A stretch of 64,000 nucleotides of DNA from Anaerolineales bacterium (GTDB lineage: Bacteria; Chloroflexota; Anaerolineae; Anaerolineales; UBA11858), in assembly GCA_028278545.1 (NCBI GenBank), contig JANQED010000120.1, positions 62,001-126,000 of the forward strand, read 5' to 3'. The notes beneath the pieces were generated by a model. The model was not told where the DNA came from. It ran no database searches and saw only the letters and a program-made list of their open reading frames with translations. The first letter of the stretch is position 1, and every line of letters begins with the position of its first letter. Both the position numbers and the translations under genes were made by a program. Shown in pieces: positions 44,705 through 52,794 of this stretch.

Positions 44705-45817
44705 ATGCGTCGAGGACGAATTTTCTTTTATTTAGCTGCGATCTTGATCCTGGTTTTGGTGGCTGCCTTTGTGATTTCCCAACGATTTGGGCAGCCCTCC
44801 GGTGCAGATACTGCAGACGAGCTGCCGCCGGCCCCGGTGGTGGACTTGGTAAATGTTGTTGTGATTACCCAACCAACGCCTCGAGGGACGGTGTTGAACG
44901 AGAATATCTTGGGAACGATAGAGATGCCGCGCGATGTGGTCATCGAGGGGATGTTTACCGATATCGCCCTCGTAGTGGGGCGGCAGGCAAAGTTTGACCT
45001 GGATTCGGGTATTCCGGTTACGGCCAGTATGCTTGTTGATATTGCCGACCAGCTCTCGGCCAGAGGTTCGCTTGCCGCGCTTTCGATCCCTCGGGGGAAA
45101 GTTGCCATTTCTGTCCCCATTACCCGAGATTCGAGCGTTTCATACGCACCCCGACCAGGAGATCATGTGGCCGTAATTGCTACCATGTTATTCGTCGATT
45201 TGGATAGCGAATTCCAAACCGGTCTTCCGAATCGAGTGGGTGCGGTTACTGGACCTTCTACCAATCCTGAAACCGGTGACAACACGATCACAATTCAGGT
45301 TGAGGGCGGGGAGGGTTCTGGTGTGCTTGGCCGAACCGAGCTAGACCCCATTCTGAATGAACTTGTTTACATAGTTCCTTCAGAGGATCAACGGCCTCGC
45401 CTTGTGAGTCAGATCGTACTCTATGATGTCGAAGTTCTGCAAGTTGGCAATTTCCTGCTCCCTGAAGAAGAGGTTGCTGCCGAGCAGCAAGGTCAAGAAC
45501 AGATCGATCTTGCTCCAGAACAACAACCTGTCGAGGGTGCTGAGGAAGCGCCCGTTATTACGCCGCCAGATGTGATCACACTCATCGTTGACCCGCAAGA
45601 CGCGGTAGCGATTAATTACTTGTTGTACAGTGGCGCTGAGCTCACGTTGGTGCTCCGGTCGTCAGGTGATGATAGCGTCTTTTCGACCGAGGCGGCTACA
45701 CTGCAATTCCTTTTGGATGTGTATAACATACCTGCGCCGGCAAAACTGCCTTATTCCATCGAGCCACGCATAGATGAGTTGGATGGAGATGTAACGATAG
45801 AATTTGAGACCCCATAG
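44705..45817 (+). CDS. cpaB: Flp pilus assembly protein CpaB (RcpC)
   Basis: A 370-residue protein with one N-terminal membrane anchor and a SAF/RcpC domain starting VVVITQPTPRGTVLNENILG and continuing to IPVTASMLVD and AISVPITRDSSVSYAPRPGDHV, as in CpaB/RcpC. A Gln/Glu-rich segment (about residues 255-285) precedes the last strands, VITLIVDPQDAVAINYLL. It works outside the membrane in Tad pilus assembly. First gene of the run with cpaE, cpaF, tadB and tadC. Confidence 0.88.
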   Translation: MRRGRIFFYLAAILILVLVAAFVISQRFGQPSGADTADELPPAPVVDLVNVVVITQPTPRGTVLNENILGTIEMPRDVVIEGMFTDIALVVGRQAKFDLDSGIPVTASMLVDIADQLSARGSLAALSIPRGKVAISVPITRDSSVSYAPRPGDHVAVIATMLFVDLDSEFQTGLPNRVGAVTGPSTNPETGDNTITIQVEGGEGSGVLGRTELDPILNELVYIVPSEDQRPRLVSQIVLYDVEVLQVGNFLLPEEEVAAEQQGQEQIDLAPEQQPVEGAEEAPVITPPDVITLIVDPQDAVAINYLLYSGAELTLVLRSSGDDSVFSTEAATLQFLLDVYNIPAPAKLPYSIEPRIDELDGDVTIEFETP

Positions 45818-45859
45818 CCCTGCAAGCCGAATAACCATCCGGTTCATTGGAGTATCTAC

Positions 45860-47104
45860 ATGAGTGATGATGCAACCATCAGAGTGATCATTGTTGATGA
45901 TGTGCGCGAAACTCGTGAGAATATTCGGAAATTACTTCAATTCGAAAGTGATATTGAAGTAGCCGGAGTTGCTACAACCGGAAGAGAGGGGATTCAACTG
46001 GCGCGCGATGTATCGCCAGATGTCGTTTTGATGGACATCAATATGCCGGATATGGATGGGATCGCGGCGACGGAGAGTATTCGGGAGGAATTGCCCTACA
46101 TCCAGATTGTCATCTTGTCCGTTCAAGGGGATCCGAACTACATGCGCCGGGCGATGTTGGCCGGCGCGCGCGATTTCCTGACCAAACCCCCCATGGTTGA
46201 TGAACTGATTGCCGCCATCCGCAGAGCGGGTCGTCTGGCTCATCAAGAGCGCAAGAAAAGCGAAGATCTCTATCCCATGGATGCGGCTGGAATGGCCGCG
46301 CGGGGACAATATGCTCAACAAGCTGTTTCTTATGGCAAGGTTATCGTTGTTTATAGTCCCAAAGGCGGCGTTGGCTGTACGACACTGACAACAAATTTGG
46401 CCGTGACACTGCACAATGCTGAAACCCCCGTGGTTTTGCTGGATGGGAATCTGCAATTTGGTGACCTGACCATCGTACTGAATGAGCGCGGCAAGAATAG
46501 TATTGTAGATCTTGCCCCCAGGGCAGATGAACTCGATGCAGAAATTGTTGAAGAAGTTTTGATCACCCATCGCGCTACCGGCGTGAAGATCCTGGCAGCA
46601 CCTCAGCGTCCTGAGCAAGCCGAGAATGTAACTGGCGATCAATTTGGAAAAGTGCTGGCTTATCTGCGCAGGATGTATGCTTATGTGATCGTAGATGCTG
46701 AGTCTGCGCTATCAGATGTTGTATTGAGCGCTTTTGACGCCAGTTCGATGGTTCTGTTGGTTGCCAATCAGGATATACCCTCTATCAACGACGCCCGTTT
46801 GTTCATGGACCTAACAGAGGTGATCGGCATTGATCGCGAGCGCATCCTGTTTGTGATCAACAAGTATGATAAGCGGATTGCGATCACACCGGAATCGATT
46901 GGTGAGAATTTAAGAAAAGAGGTATCCCTCGTTATTCCATCGGATGAGCGAGTGGTTCTCCCCTCAGTTAACCGGGGATTGCCCTTCGTGATGGGGGACA
47001 AAAAGCGTCCTATATCGCGAGCGATACTTACCCTGGCAGAAACCGTTCGCCAGCAATTGGTTGAGCTTGAAACGGCCCACGAAGTGCCTAACCACGTCGT
47101 GTAA
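45860..47104 (+). CDS. cpaE: Tad pilus localisation ATPase CpaE/TadZ with intact receiver domain
   Basis: A 414-residue protein with an N-terminal CheY-like receiver (acidic pair VDDVRET, phosphoacceptor Asp59 in VLMDINMPDMDG, Thr/Ser region ILSVQ, Lys in FLTKPPM) and a MinD/ParA-like ATPase with deviant Walker A SPKGGVGCTTLTTN (Lys168). In many TadZ proteins the receiver has lost its Asp; here all key residues look present, so phosphorylation control is possible. It should place the pilus machine at a cell site. GGAG at 7 nt before the ATG. Confidence 0.9.
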   Translation: MSDDATIRVIIVDDVRETRENIRKLLQFESDIEVAGVATTGREGIQLARDVSPDVVLMDINMPDMDGIAATESIREELPYIQIVILSVQGDPNYMRRAMLAGARDFLTKPPMVDELIAAIRRAGRLAHQERKKSEDLYPMDAAGMAARGQYAQQAVSYGKVIVVYSPKGGVGCTTLTTNLAVTLHNAETPVVLLDGNLQFGDLTIVLNERGKNSIVDLAPRADELDAEIVEEVLITHRATGVKILAAPQRPEQAENVTGDQFGKVLAYLRRMYAYVIVDAESALSDVVLSAFDASSMVLLVANQDIPSINDARLFMDLTEVIGIDRERILFVINKYDKRIAITPESIGENLRKEVSLVIPSDERVVLPSVNRGLPFVMGDKKRPISRAILTLAETVRQQLVELETAHEVPNHVV

Positions 47105-47143
47105 CCGATGATTTGTTTTAATTGTACCCAGGATGTGTGAACC

Positions 47144-48532
47144 ATGTCTTTATTAAGACGAATTGAGCAAGGTCAATCCGGTCAGGGCGACGAAGGAGAT
47201 CAGGGGAAGACCAGATCATTGCAGTCGCGCCGGGTTGCCCCTCCAGATGGAGATGCTCAACGAGATACGTATTATGATCTTAAAACCAGGGTGCAAAATC
47301 GGCTTCTGTCGGAGCTGGACCCAACCACGGATGTGACAAAGATTGGGACAGTCCGGGGGACGATCCGAGATTTGTTCGAGCAGGTACTCACCGAAGAAAA
47401 TATTGTCCTTTCTCGCCAAGAGAAACATCGTTTATTTGAGCAAATCGCAGCCGAAATCTTGGGCTTTGGTCCCCTTCAAACCTTGTTGGAAGATGACGAT
47501 ATCACTGAAATCATGGTCAACGGCCCAAAGAATATCTATATCGAGAAGCGCGGCATGCTCAACCGGGTCCCCCTTTCCTTCGAGAGCGATGACCACGTGA
47601 TGCGCATCATCGAGCGCATCGTTGCCCCGCTTGGCCGTCGCGTGGACGAATCCAGCCCTTATGTCGATGCCCGGCTGCCAGATGGTTCGCGTGTAAATGC
47701 GGTTATCCCCCCCATCTCATTAGTTGGCCCGACCCTGACCATCCGCAAATTCTCGAAAACCCCCATTACCATTGAGCAGTTGATTAAATTTGGCAGCCTC
47801 ACACCGGAATCGCTGCAATTCTTGAAGGCTTGCGTTGAGGCGCGTTTGAATGTCATCATTTCTGGTGGCACCGGCTCCGGCAAGACGACCCTTTTGAATA
47901 TCCTCTCGCAATTTATTCCCAGCACTGAGCGTATTGTCACCATTGAGAACGCCGCTGAATTGCAGCTTCGCCAGGAGCATGTCGTCACTTTGGAATCTCG
48001 TCCTGCTAATATCGAGGGAACCGGCCAAATAACCATCCGCCAACTGGTGGTGAACTCACTGCGTATGCGGCCTGATCGTATCATCGTGGGTGAGATCCGC
48101 GATGAAGAAGCCTTGGACATGCTGCAAGCCATGAATACCGGTCACGATGGCTCGATGACCACGGCGCACTCAAACAGCCCGCGTGACACCCTGGCACGTG
48201 TTGAAACCATGGCTTTGATGGCCGGGATGGATTTGCCCGTCCGGGCTATTCGCGAGCAGATCGCCTCAGCTATTGATCTTGTCGTCCACCAGGAGCGCCT
48301 GCGAGATGGTTCGCGTAAGGTGGTCAATGTCACTGAGATCAGCGGCATGGAGGGCGATGTGATCACCATGACCGATATCTTTGTCTTTGAGCAGCGCGGT
48401 ATTGAAGACAGCGAAGTGATTGGTGAACTGCGACCGACGGGCTTGAGGCCCAAATCGATCAATCAGATTGAAGCCGCGGGGATTCACTTGCCGCCATCGA
48501 TCTTCGGTGTCGGCGCCCGTCGCGGGTATTAG
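47144..48532 (+). CDS. cpaF: Tad pilus secretion ATPase CpaF/TadA
   Basis: A 462-residue cytoplasmic ATPase of the VirB11/CpaF group. Walker A is GGTGSGKTT (Lys247), followed by the Asp box IVTIENAAELQLRQEH, the Walker B-type region RIIVGEIRDEEALDML, and His box TGHDGSMTTAHSNSP. It powers pilus extension, and in bifunctional systems also retraction. The N-terminus of about 80 residues is charged and variable. 39 nt after cpaE. Confidence 0.95.
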   Translation: MSLLRRIEQGQSGQGDEGDQGKTRSLQSRRVAPPDGDAQRDTYYDLKTRVQNRLLSELDPTTDVTKIGTVRGTIRDLFEQVLTEENIVLSRQEKHRLFEQIAAEILGFGPLQTLLEDDDITEIMVNGPKNIYIEKRGMLNRVPLSFESDDHVMRIIERIVAPLGRRVDESSPYVDARLPDGSRVNAVIPPISLVGPTLTIRKFSKTPITIEQLIKFGSLTPESLQFLKACVEARLNVIISGGTGSGKTTLLNILSQFIPSTERIVTIENAAELQLRQEHVVTLESRPANIEGTGQITIRQLVVNSLRMRPDRIIVGEIRDEEALDMLQAMNTGHDGSMTTAHSNSPRDTLARVETMALMAGMDLPVRAIREQIASAIDLVVHQERLRDGSRKVVNVTEISGMEGDVITMTDIFVFEQRGIEDSEVIGELRPTGLRPKSINQIEAAGIHLPPSIFGVGARRGY

Positions 48533-48566
48533 CGGAGTGCAGATTTGCATGGAGAGTAAGTAACCC

Positions 48567-49529
48567 ATGACGATCGTGTTGATAGGCGGAAGCATCCTTG
48601 TTATAGTTCTGCTGATTGCCGGGGTAGTCACCACTGTGACCAGCCAACAATCAATCATTGAAGAACGCCTGATCACTTATGTTGGGGATGATTATATTGA
48701 TGAGGTTGAAGGCGTCGAAGCAGCTAGCACACCCCTATCTGATTGGGTAAATGTTCAAGTTGAGAGGACGCGGTGGGGAGGAGGTGTTGCTCGTAACCTG
48801 GCCCAGGCGGACATCAAGCTCAAACCTGGCGAGTATTTTGCGCTCATCGTCATCGCCGTTGTAGGTGTTGGTCTTGTGACCTGGTTCTTTGGGGGGCAAT
48901 CTGTCATATCTGGCCTTATTGGGGCGGTTGTCGGCTTCTTCTTGCCGCGTTTTTACGTAAATCGTCAGAAATCCAGACGCTTGCAAGCTTTTAGCGACCA
49001 ACTTCCTGATATGCTCAGCCTCATGGTCAATGGTTTGCGCGCTGGATTCTCCACAGTTCAGGCTATGGAAGCAGTCAGCAATGAGATGCCTTCCCCGTTG
49101 TCGGATGAGTTCAAGAGGGTGGTTCAAGAGATGCAATTGGGCCTCTCCATGGAAGGCTCTCTGGAGAATATCCTCCGCCGCATCCCCTCCGATGATTTGG
49201 ACCTCATTGTTACTGCCATCAATGTGCAGCGCGAAGTGGGTGGCAACCTGGCAGAGATTCTTGACACGATTGCGCATACGATTCGCGAGAGGATCCGGAT
49301 TAAAGGCGAGATTCGTGTGTTGACAGCTCAGGTAATGTACTCAGGGCGTTTTTTGGCTTTGTTGCCCATTATCCTCACGAGCATCATTTGGCTTGGAAAC
49401 CGCGAATACCTCATGTCAGTTTTCCAGCCAGACACAATGCTGTGTGGTTTTGGTATCTTTGGGGCATCAGCGATCCTGGTTGCTTTAGGATACTTCGTCA
49501 TGACACGTATTGCTAATATTGAGGTGTAA
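48567..49529 (+). CDS. tadB: Tad pilus inner-membrane platform protein TadB
   Basis: A 320-residue protein with one N-terminal membrane helix, two helices in the middle (around residues 92-130) and two at the C-terminus, enclosing a GspF/T2SF domain with LPDMLSLMVNGLRAGFSTVQAMEAV and GGNLAEILDTIAHTIRER. With TadC it forms the membrane platform of the Tad machine. 34 nt after cpaF. Confidence 0.9.
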   Translation: MTIVLIGGSILVIVLLIAGVVTTVTSQQSIIEERLITYVGDDYIDEVEGVEAASTPLSDWVNVQVERTRWGGGVARNLAQADIKLKPGEYFALIVIAVVGVGLVTWFFGGQSVISGLIGAVVGFFLPRFYVNRQKSRRLQAFSDQLPDMLSLMVNGLRAGFSTVQAMEAVSNEMPSPLSDEFKRVVQEMQLGLSMEGSLENILRRIPSDDLDLIVTAINVQREVGGNLAEILDTIAHTIRERIRIKGEIRVLTAQVMYSGRFLALLPIILTSIIWLGNREYLMSVFQPDTMLCGFGIFGASAILVALGYFVMTRIANIEV

Positions 49530-49578
49530 TCCTCAAGTATTTTTACGGCTGTATCTACACTTTATTTGGAATAGGCTT

Positions 49579-50529
49579 ATGGATATTACGGTATTGGTTA
49601 TTGTGGCTGGGGTAGTGGTTGTCGGCGCGGTTATCCTGGTTGTTGTTGGATTGCGGGACCGTGATGCCAGAGATAACCCGCTTCAGGAGCGGTTAGCTGA
49701 ATTTGTCAGCCGGGGCGAAACGGCCAGTCTCGAAGAGATCGAGATGTCCCAGTCGTTGGCCGATCGTGTCGTCATCCCGATGGCGCGCCGGCTTGGTGAG
49801 ATTGCCCTGCGCTTTACGCCTCAAAACGCGCTCGAAGAAACCGCTCGTAAAATCGAATTGGCCGGCAATCCCAGGGGTCTTGATCCTACCCTTTTTTGGG
49901 CTGGACGATTTGCTGCCGCAATAGGGATAGCCGTATTTCTGCTTTTCATTTTTTCAATTGGTTCGATCACTTGGAGTTGGGGGCAGAAATTGATCGTCGT
50001 GATCATCTTCACGTTATTGGGTTTCTATGTTCCATCGTTATTACTAAATAGCAGCATTGGGCGTCGGCAAGATAATATCCGCAAGGCTTTGCCGGATGCC
50101 CTCGATCTATTGACCATCTGTGTTGAGGCGGGCTTGGGTTTTGACGGGGCGATGGCGAAGGTCAATGAGAAATGGGAAGATGAGTTGTCGCTTGCATTTG
50201 GGCGAGTGTTGCGTGAGATACAGTTGGGGAAGCTGCGTCGTGAGGCCTTGCGGGATATGGCAGACCGGATTGATCTCTCTGAAATGACCAGTTTTGTCGC
50301 CGCAATTGTCCAGAGTGAGCAGTTGGGGGTCAGCATGGCTAAGGTGTTGCGCATTCAAGCCGATCAAATGCGCATTAAGCGGCGTCAGGCTGCTGAGGAG
50401 AAAGCCCAGCAGGCGCCAATTAAGATGCTTTTCCCCATGGGACTGTTGATCTTCCCCTCTCTGTTGATCATTTTGTTGGGTCCTGCAGCGGTGCAGTTGA
50501 TGCAATCCGCTCTGGGAGGTATGTTCTAA
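49579..50529 (+). CDS. tadC: Tad pilus inner-membrane platform protein TadC
   Basis: A protein of about 316 residues. ATG at 49579 with GGAATAGG just upstream; a longer frame runs through the tadB end and is rejected. The same T2SF domain type as TadB: ALPDALDLLTICVEAGLGFDGAMAKV, LGKLRREALRDMADRIDLSEMTSF and LGVSMAKVLRIQADQMRIKRRQ, which are typical for TadC. Membrane helices at the N-terminus, the middle and the C-terminus. Confidence 0.9.
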   Translation: MDITVLVIVAGVVVVGAVILVVVGLRDRDARDNPLQERLAEFVSRGETASLEEIEMSQSLADRVVIPMARRLGEIALRFTPQNALEETARKIELAGNPRGLDPTLFWAGRFAAAIGIAVFLLFIFSIGSITWSWGQKLIVVIIFTLLGFYVPSLLLNSSIGRRQDNIRKALPDALDLLTICVEAGLGFDGAMAKVNEKWEDELSLAFGRVLREIQLGKLRREALRDMADRIDLSEMTSFVAAIVQSEQLGVSMAKVLRIQADQMRIKRRQAAEEKAQQAPIKMLFPMGLLIFPSLLIILLGPAAVQLMQSALGGMF

Positions 50530-50560
50530 TCAAACCATTTGTGAGTAAGGGAGTCCATTG

Positions 50561-51277
50561 ATGCGGTATGAATTGTATCGATGGAAGTGGTCAGTATTAG
50601 ATTGGTTGTTTCCACCTACTTGTGGGGGGTGTGATATTCCTGGCGAACGTTGGTGTCCAGATTGTCAAAAGAAAACGGCGCGCATTCAGGCCCCAATCTG
50701 TGAAAGTTGTGGACAATCTACTTATGGCGATGTCTTATGCGCCCGGTGTATCGATGCACCTTCCAAGATGACTTCGATAAGATCATGGGCGGTTTTTGAG
50801 GATCCGGTAAGGGAAGCTTTACATCGCGTCAAATATCGGCGTGATGTCGCTCTTGCCGAGGCGCTCACCCGGCCCATAATAGAGTATGCGCGTGGCCTGG
50901 AATGGCCGTTGGATATGGTCGCACCGATTCCTCTTAGCTCAGAGCGCCAGAAAGAGCGGGGCTATAACCAGGCTGCACTGCTGGCGAAACCCATAGCCTT
51001 GGGCTTGGGTTTGAAGTATTGTCATAACGCTTTGACGCGAGGACGAGACACCCGCTCCCAGGTTGGGCTGAGTTTAGATCAAAGACGCCAAAATGTAGAC
51101 GGCGCTTTTCATGCTTCACCCACTCTGGTGGCTGGAAAAGCCGTATTAGTTGTGGATGATGTCGCCACAAGCGGGTCTACGCTGGATGCCTGTGCCGAGG
51201 CGCTTTGGCAGGCCGGCGCAGACAATGTTTATGGAATGACGCTTGCTCGTGCAGTATTGTCACCGAACGAGTCGTAA
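50561..51277 (+). CDS. ComF-family phosphoribosyltransferase-like protein
   Basis: A 238-residue protein with an N-terminal zinc-finger-like part (CGGCD, CPDCQ, CESCG, CARC: four Cys pairs) and a C-terminal phosphoribosyltransferase fold with the PRPP loop VLVVDDVATSGSTLDACAEAL. ComF homologues work in DNA uptake in naturally competent bacteria, probably in the cytoplasm. It sits between the Tad platform genes and HPF, so it may be part of the same transcript (31 nt after tadC). Whether this strain is competent is not shown. Confidence 0.85.
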   Translation: MRYELYRWKWSVLDWLFPPTCGGCDIPGERWCPDCQKKTARIQAPICESCGQSTYGDVLCARCIDAPSKMTSIRSWAVFEDPVREALHRVKYRRDVALAEALTRPIIEYARGLEWPLDMVAPIPLSSERQKERGYNQAALLAKPIALGLGLKYCHNALTRGRDTRSQVGLSLDQRRQNVDGAFHASPTLVAGKAVLVVDDVATSGSTLDACAEALWQAGADNVYGMTLARAVLSPNES

Positions 51278-51306
51278 TCGGTTCATCAACGAAATGGAGG
51301 TACAGG

Positions 51307-51870
51307 ATGGCACTAGACGTTAAACTTTTTGCACGTGATCTTAAGCTGACTGACCGAATGCGAGAATATGTCGATAAGAAGGTTGGCAAATTAGATCGTT
51401 ATATCAGTAACATCAGTGAGGCTCGTGTTGACCTTGCCTATGTCAAATCCGCCAGGGATGCTGGTGATCGTTATGTGGCCCAGATCACTATTCGCGGGAA
51501 GGGCTTCATCCTGCGGGCGGAGGAGCGCTCTGATGATATCTTCACCGCTTTGGATATGGCACTCCCCAAGATTCAGCGACGAATTAAACGCTATAAGGGT
51601 AAGCATTATCATCAGCGAGGCGACGGCGTATCTGCCGCGGAGGTGGCTGATATCCTGGCTGGTGAAGAGGAAGATAGCGCTGGCCCGGAGATCGTCCGCC
51701 GCAAGCATTTTATCCTCACCCCCATGGATGAAATGGAGGCCATCGACCAGATGGAACTGCTCGGCCACGAAGACTTCTTCCTGTTCCTCAACGCCAATTC
51801 TGGTCAGATCAATGTGCTCTACAAGCGGCGAGATGGGAAGTATGGCGTGATTGAGCCGGAAATCGCCTGA
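51307..51870 (+). CDS. hpf: Long-form ribosome hibernation promoting factor
   Basis: A 187-residue protein starting at the ATG at 51307, with GGAGGTACAGG directly before it; a longer frame overlapping comF is rejected. N-terminal YfiA/HPF domain (VKLFARDLKLTDRMREYVDKK, then ILRAEERSDDIFTALDMALPKIQRRIKRYKGKH) and the long-form C-terminal domain with VRRKHFILTPMDEMEAIDQM and HEDFFLFLNANSGQINVLYKR. It binds the 30S subunit and dimerises ribosomes into 100S in stationary phase. Ends in its own terminator. Confidence 0.93.
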   Translation: MALDVKLFARDLKLTDRMREYVDKKVGKLDRYISNISEARVDLAYVKSARDAGDRYVAQITIRGKGFILRAEERSDDIFTALDMALPKIQRRIKRYKGKHYHQRGDGVSAAEVADILAGEEEDSAGPEIVRRKHFILTPMDEMEAIDQMELLGHEDFFLFLNANSGQINVLYKRRDGKYGVIEPEIA

Positions 51871-51895
51871 TGACCCGAATTTCTGAGGGCTTGTT

Positions 51896-51934
51896 CGAGT
51901 GGTAGCCGTTTTCTTTCGCTGCCACTCGGTTTTT
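51896..51934 (+). terminator. Terminator after hpf
   Basis: CGAGTGGTAGC (51896-51906) pairs with GCTGCCACTCG (51918-51928), one G-U pair, 11-nt loop, then GTTTTT. It closes the Tad assembly/comF/hpf transcript. Confidence 0.8.
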
Positions 51935-52008
51935 GTCGGCAGCCGTCAGAGAGGGTAAAATAACCGGTATCCTACTTGCACTTTTGTTAGCCAGTACCTC
52001 AGTAGGGT

Positions 52009-52036
52009 TTGATGAGATGTTATTTTGCATTAAACT
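52009..52036 (+). promoter_or_regulatory. Possible promoter of the TadE/TadG genes
   Basis: -35 TTGATG (52009-52014), 16-nt spacer, -10 TAAACT (52031-52036), about 65 nt before the TadE-like start and after the hpf terminator. Moderate match. Confidence 0.4.
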
Positions 52037-52099
52037 AATCATAACAAGCAACAGGCATAACCGCAGCAGTTTCCACAAACTCCTGTTCTATAAGTGAAG

Positions 52100-52777
52100 A
52101 TGCCAAACAAAAATACCTCTGGCCAGAGTTTTGTTGAGCTTGCGCTCATCGTCCCCATCTTGTTGTTGCTGATCGCCAGTTTGGTGGAAGCAGGGTTCTT
52201 CATCTATTCCTACCTGACCGCCCTGGATCTCACCCGTGAAGCAGCGCGTTTTGCATCATTGCGCGACCCTTTTACGCTTACTTTGCCTGGGGGCGTCTTG
52301 CCAGATGCTGCCTGCAGCGATGATGACTTGCACTATTTTTTCGACACGGCTTGCCTGATTTTGGACCCTGGATTCAACCCTAATATTGTTTTCGATACCA
52401 ATATCGACGACGTTGCCATTTCTGTCCTGACGATATCTGGAAATGTGGTTACAGACCGCTGGCCCGCAGATGGAGATGGTGTCTGGTCATTAGCTACCGC
52501 CAGCACGGGTTGGGCCGGAAACGAAAGTTGGACCAAAGATTGTGAAGGCAATGTGATCTATAGTGAGCCTTTTTTTACCAATGCTGAGCTTCAAGCCATG
52601 TTTCAAAGTGGGGCTCCCTCCAATAAAGGCGTCGTGATCGTCGAGATATACTATTGTTATGAACAAGTGCTCAGTCTGCCGGGGCTGACCGATTTTCTAC
52701 CCAACCCGGCCCGCATTCATGTATATTCAATGATGCCGGCCTTTGAAGCCATTCCTACACCGACGCCGATACCATGA
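52100..52777 (+). CDS. TadE-like pseudopilin
   Basis: A protein of about 225 residues, ATG at 52100 (a GTG two codons earlier is possible). The N-terminus has the TadE pattern: a short polar leader, GQSFVELALIVPILLLLIASLVEAGFF (pseudopilin-like, Glu at +5 after the Gly-Gln step). The rest is extracytoplasmic with several Cys (CSDDD, CLILD, CEGN, CYE), which could form disulphides. It should be a minor component of the Tad apparatus or its surface tip. Confidence 0.82.
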   Translation: MPNKNTSGQSFVELALIVPILLLLIASLVEAGFFIYSYLTALDLTREAARFASLRDPFTLTLPGGVLPDAACSDDDLHYFFDTACLILDPGFNPNIVFDTNIDDVAISVLTISGNVVTDRWPADGDGVWSLATASTGWAGNESWTKDCEGNVIYSEPFFTNAELQAMFQSGAPSNKGVVIVEIYYCYEQVLSLPGLTDFLPNPARIHVYSMMPAFEAIPTPTPIP

Positions 52778-52794
52778 GCTTAGCAGATTAGCGT

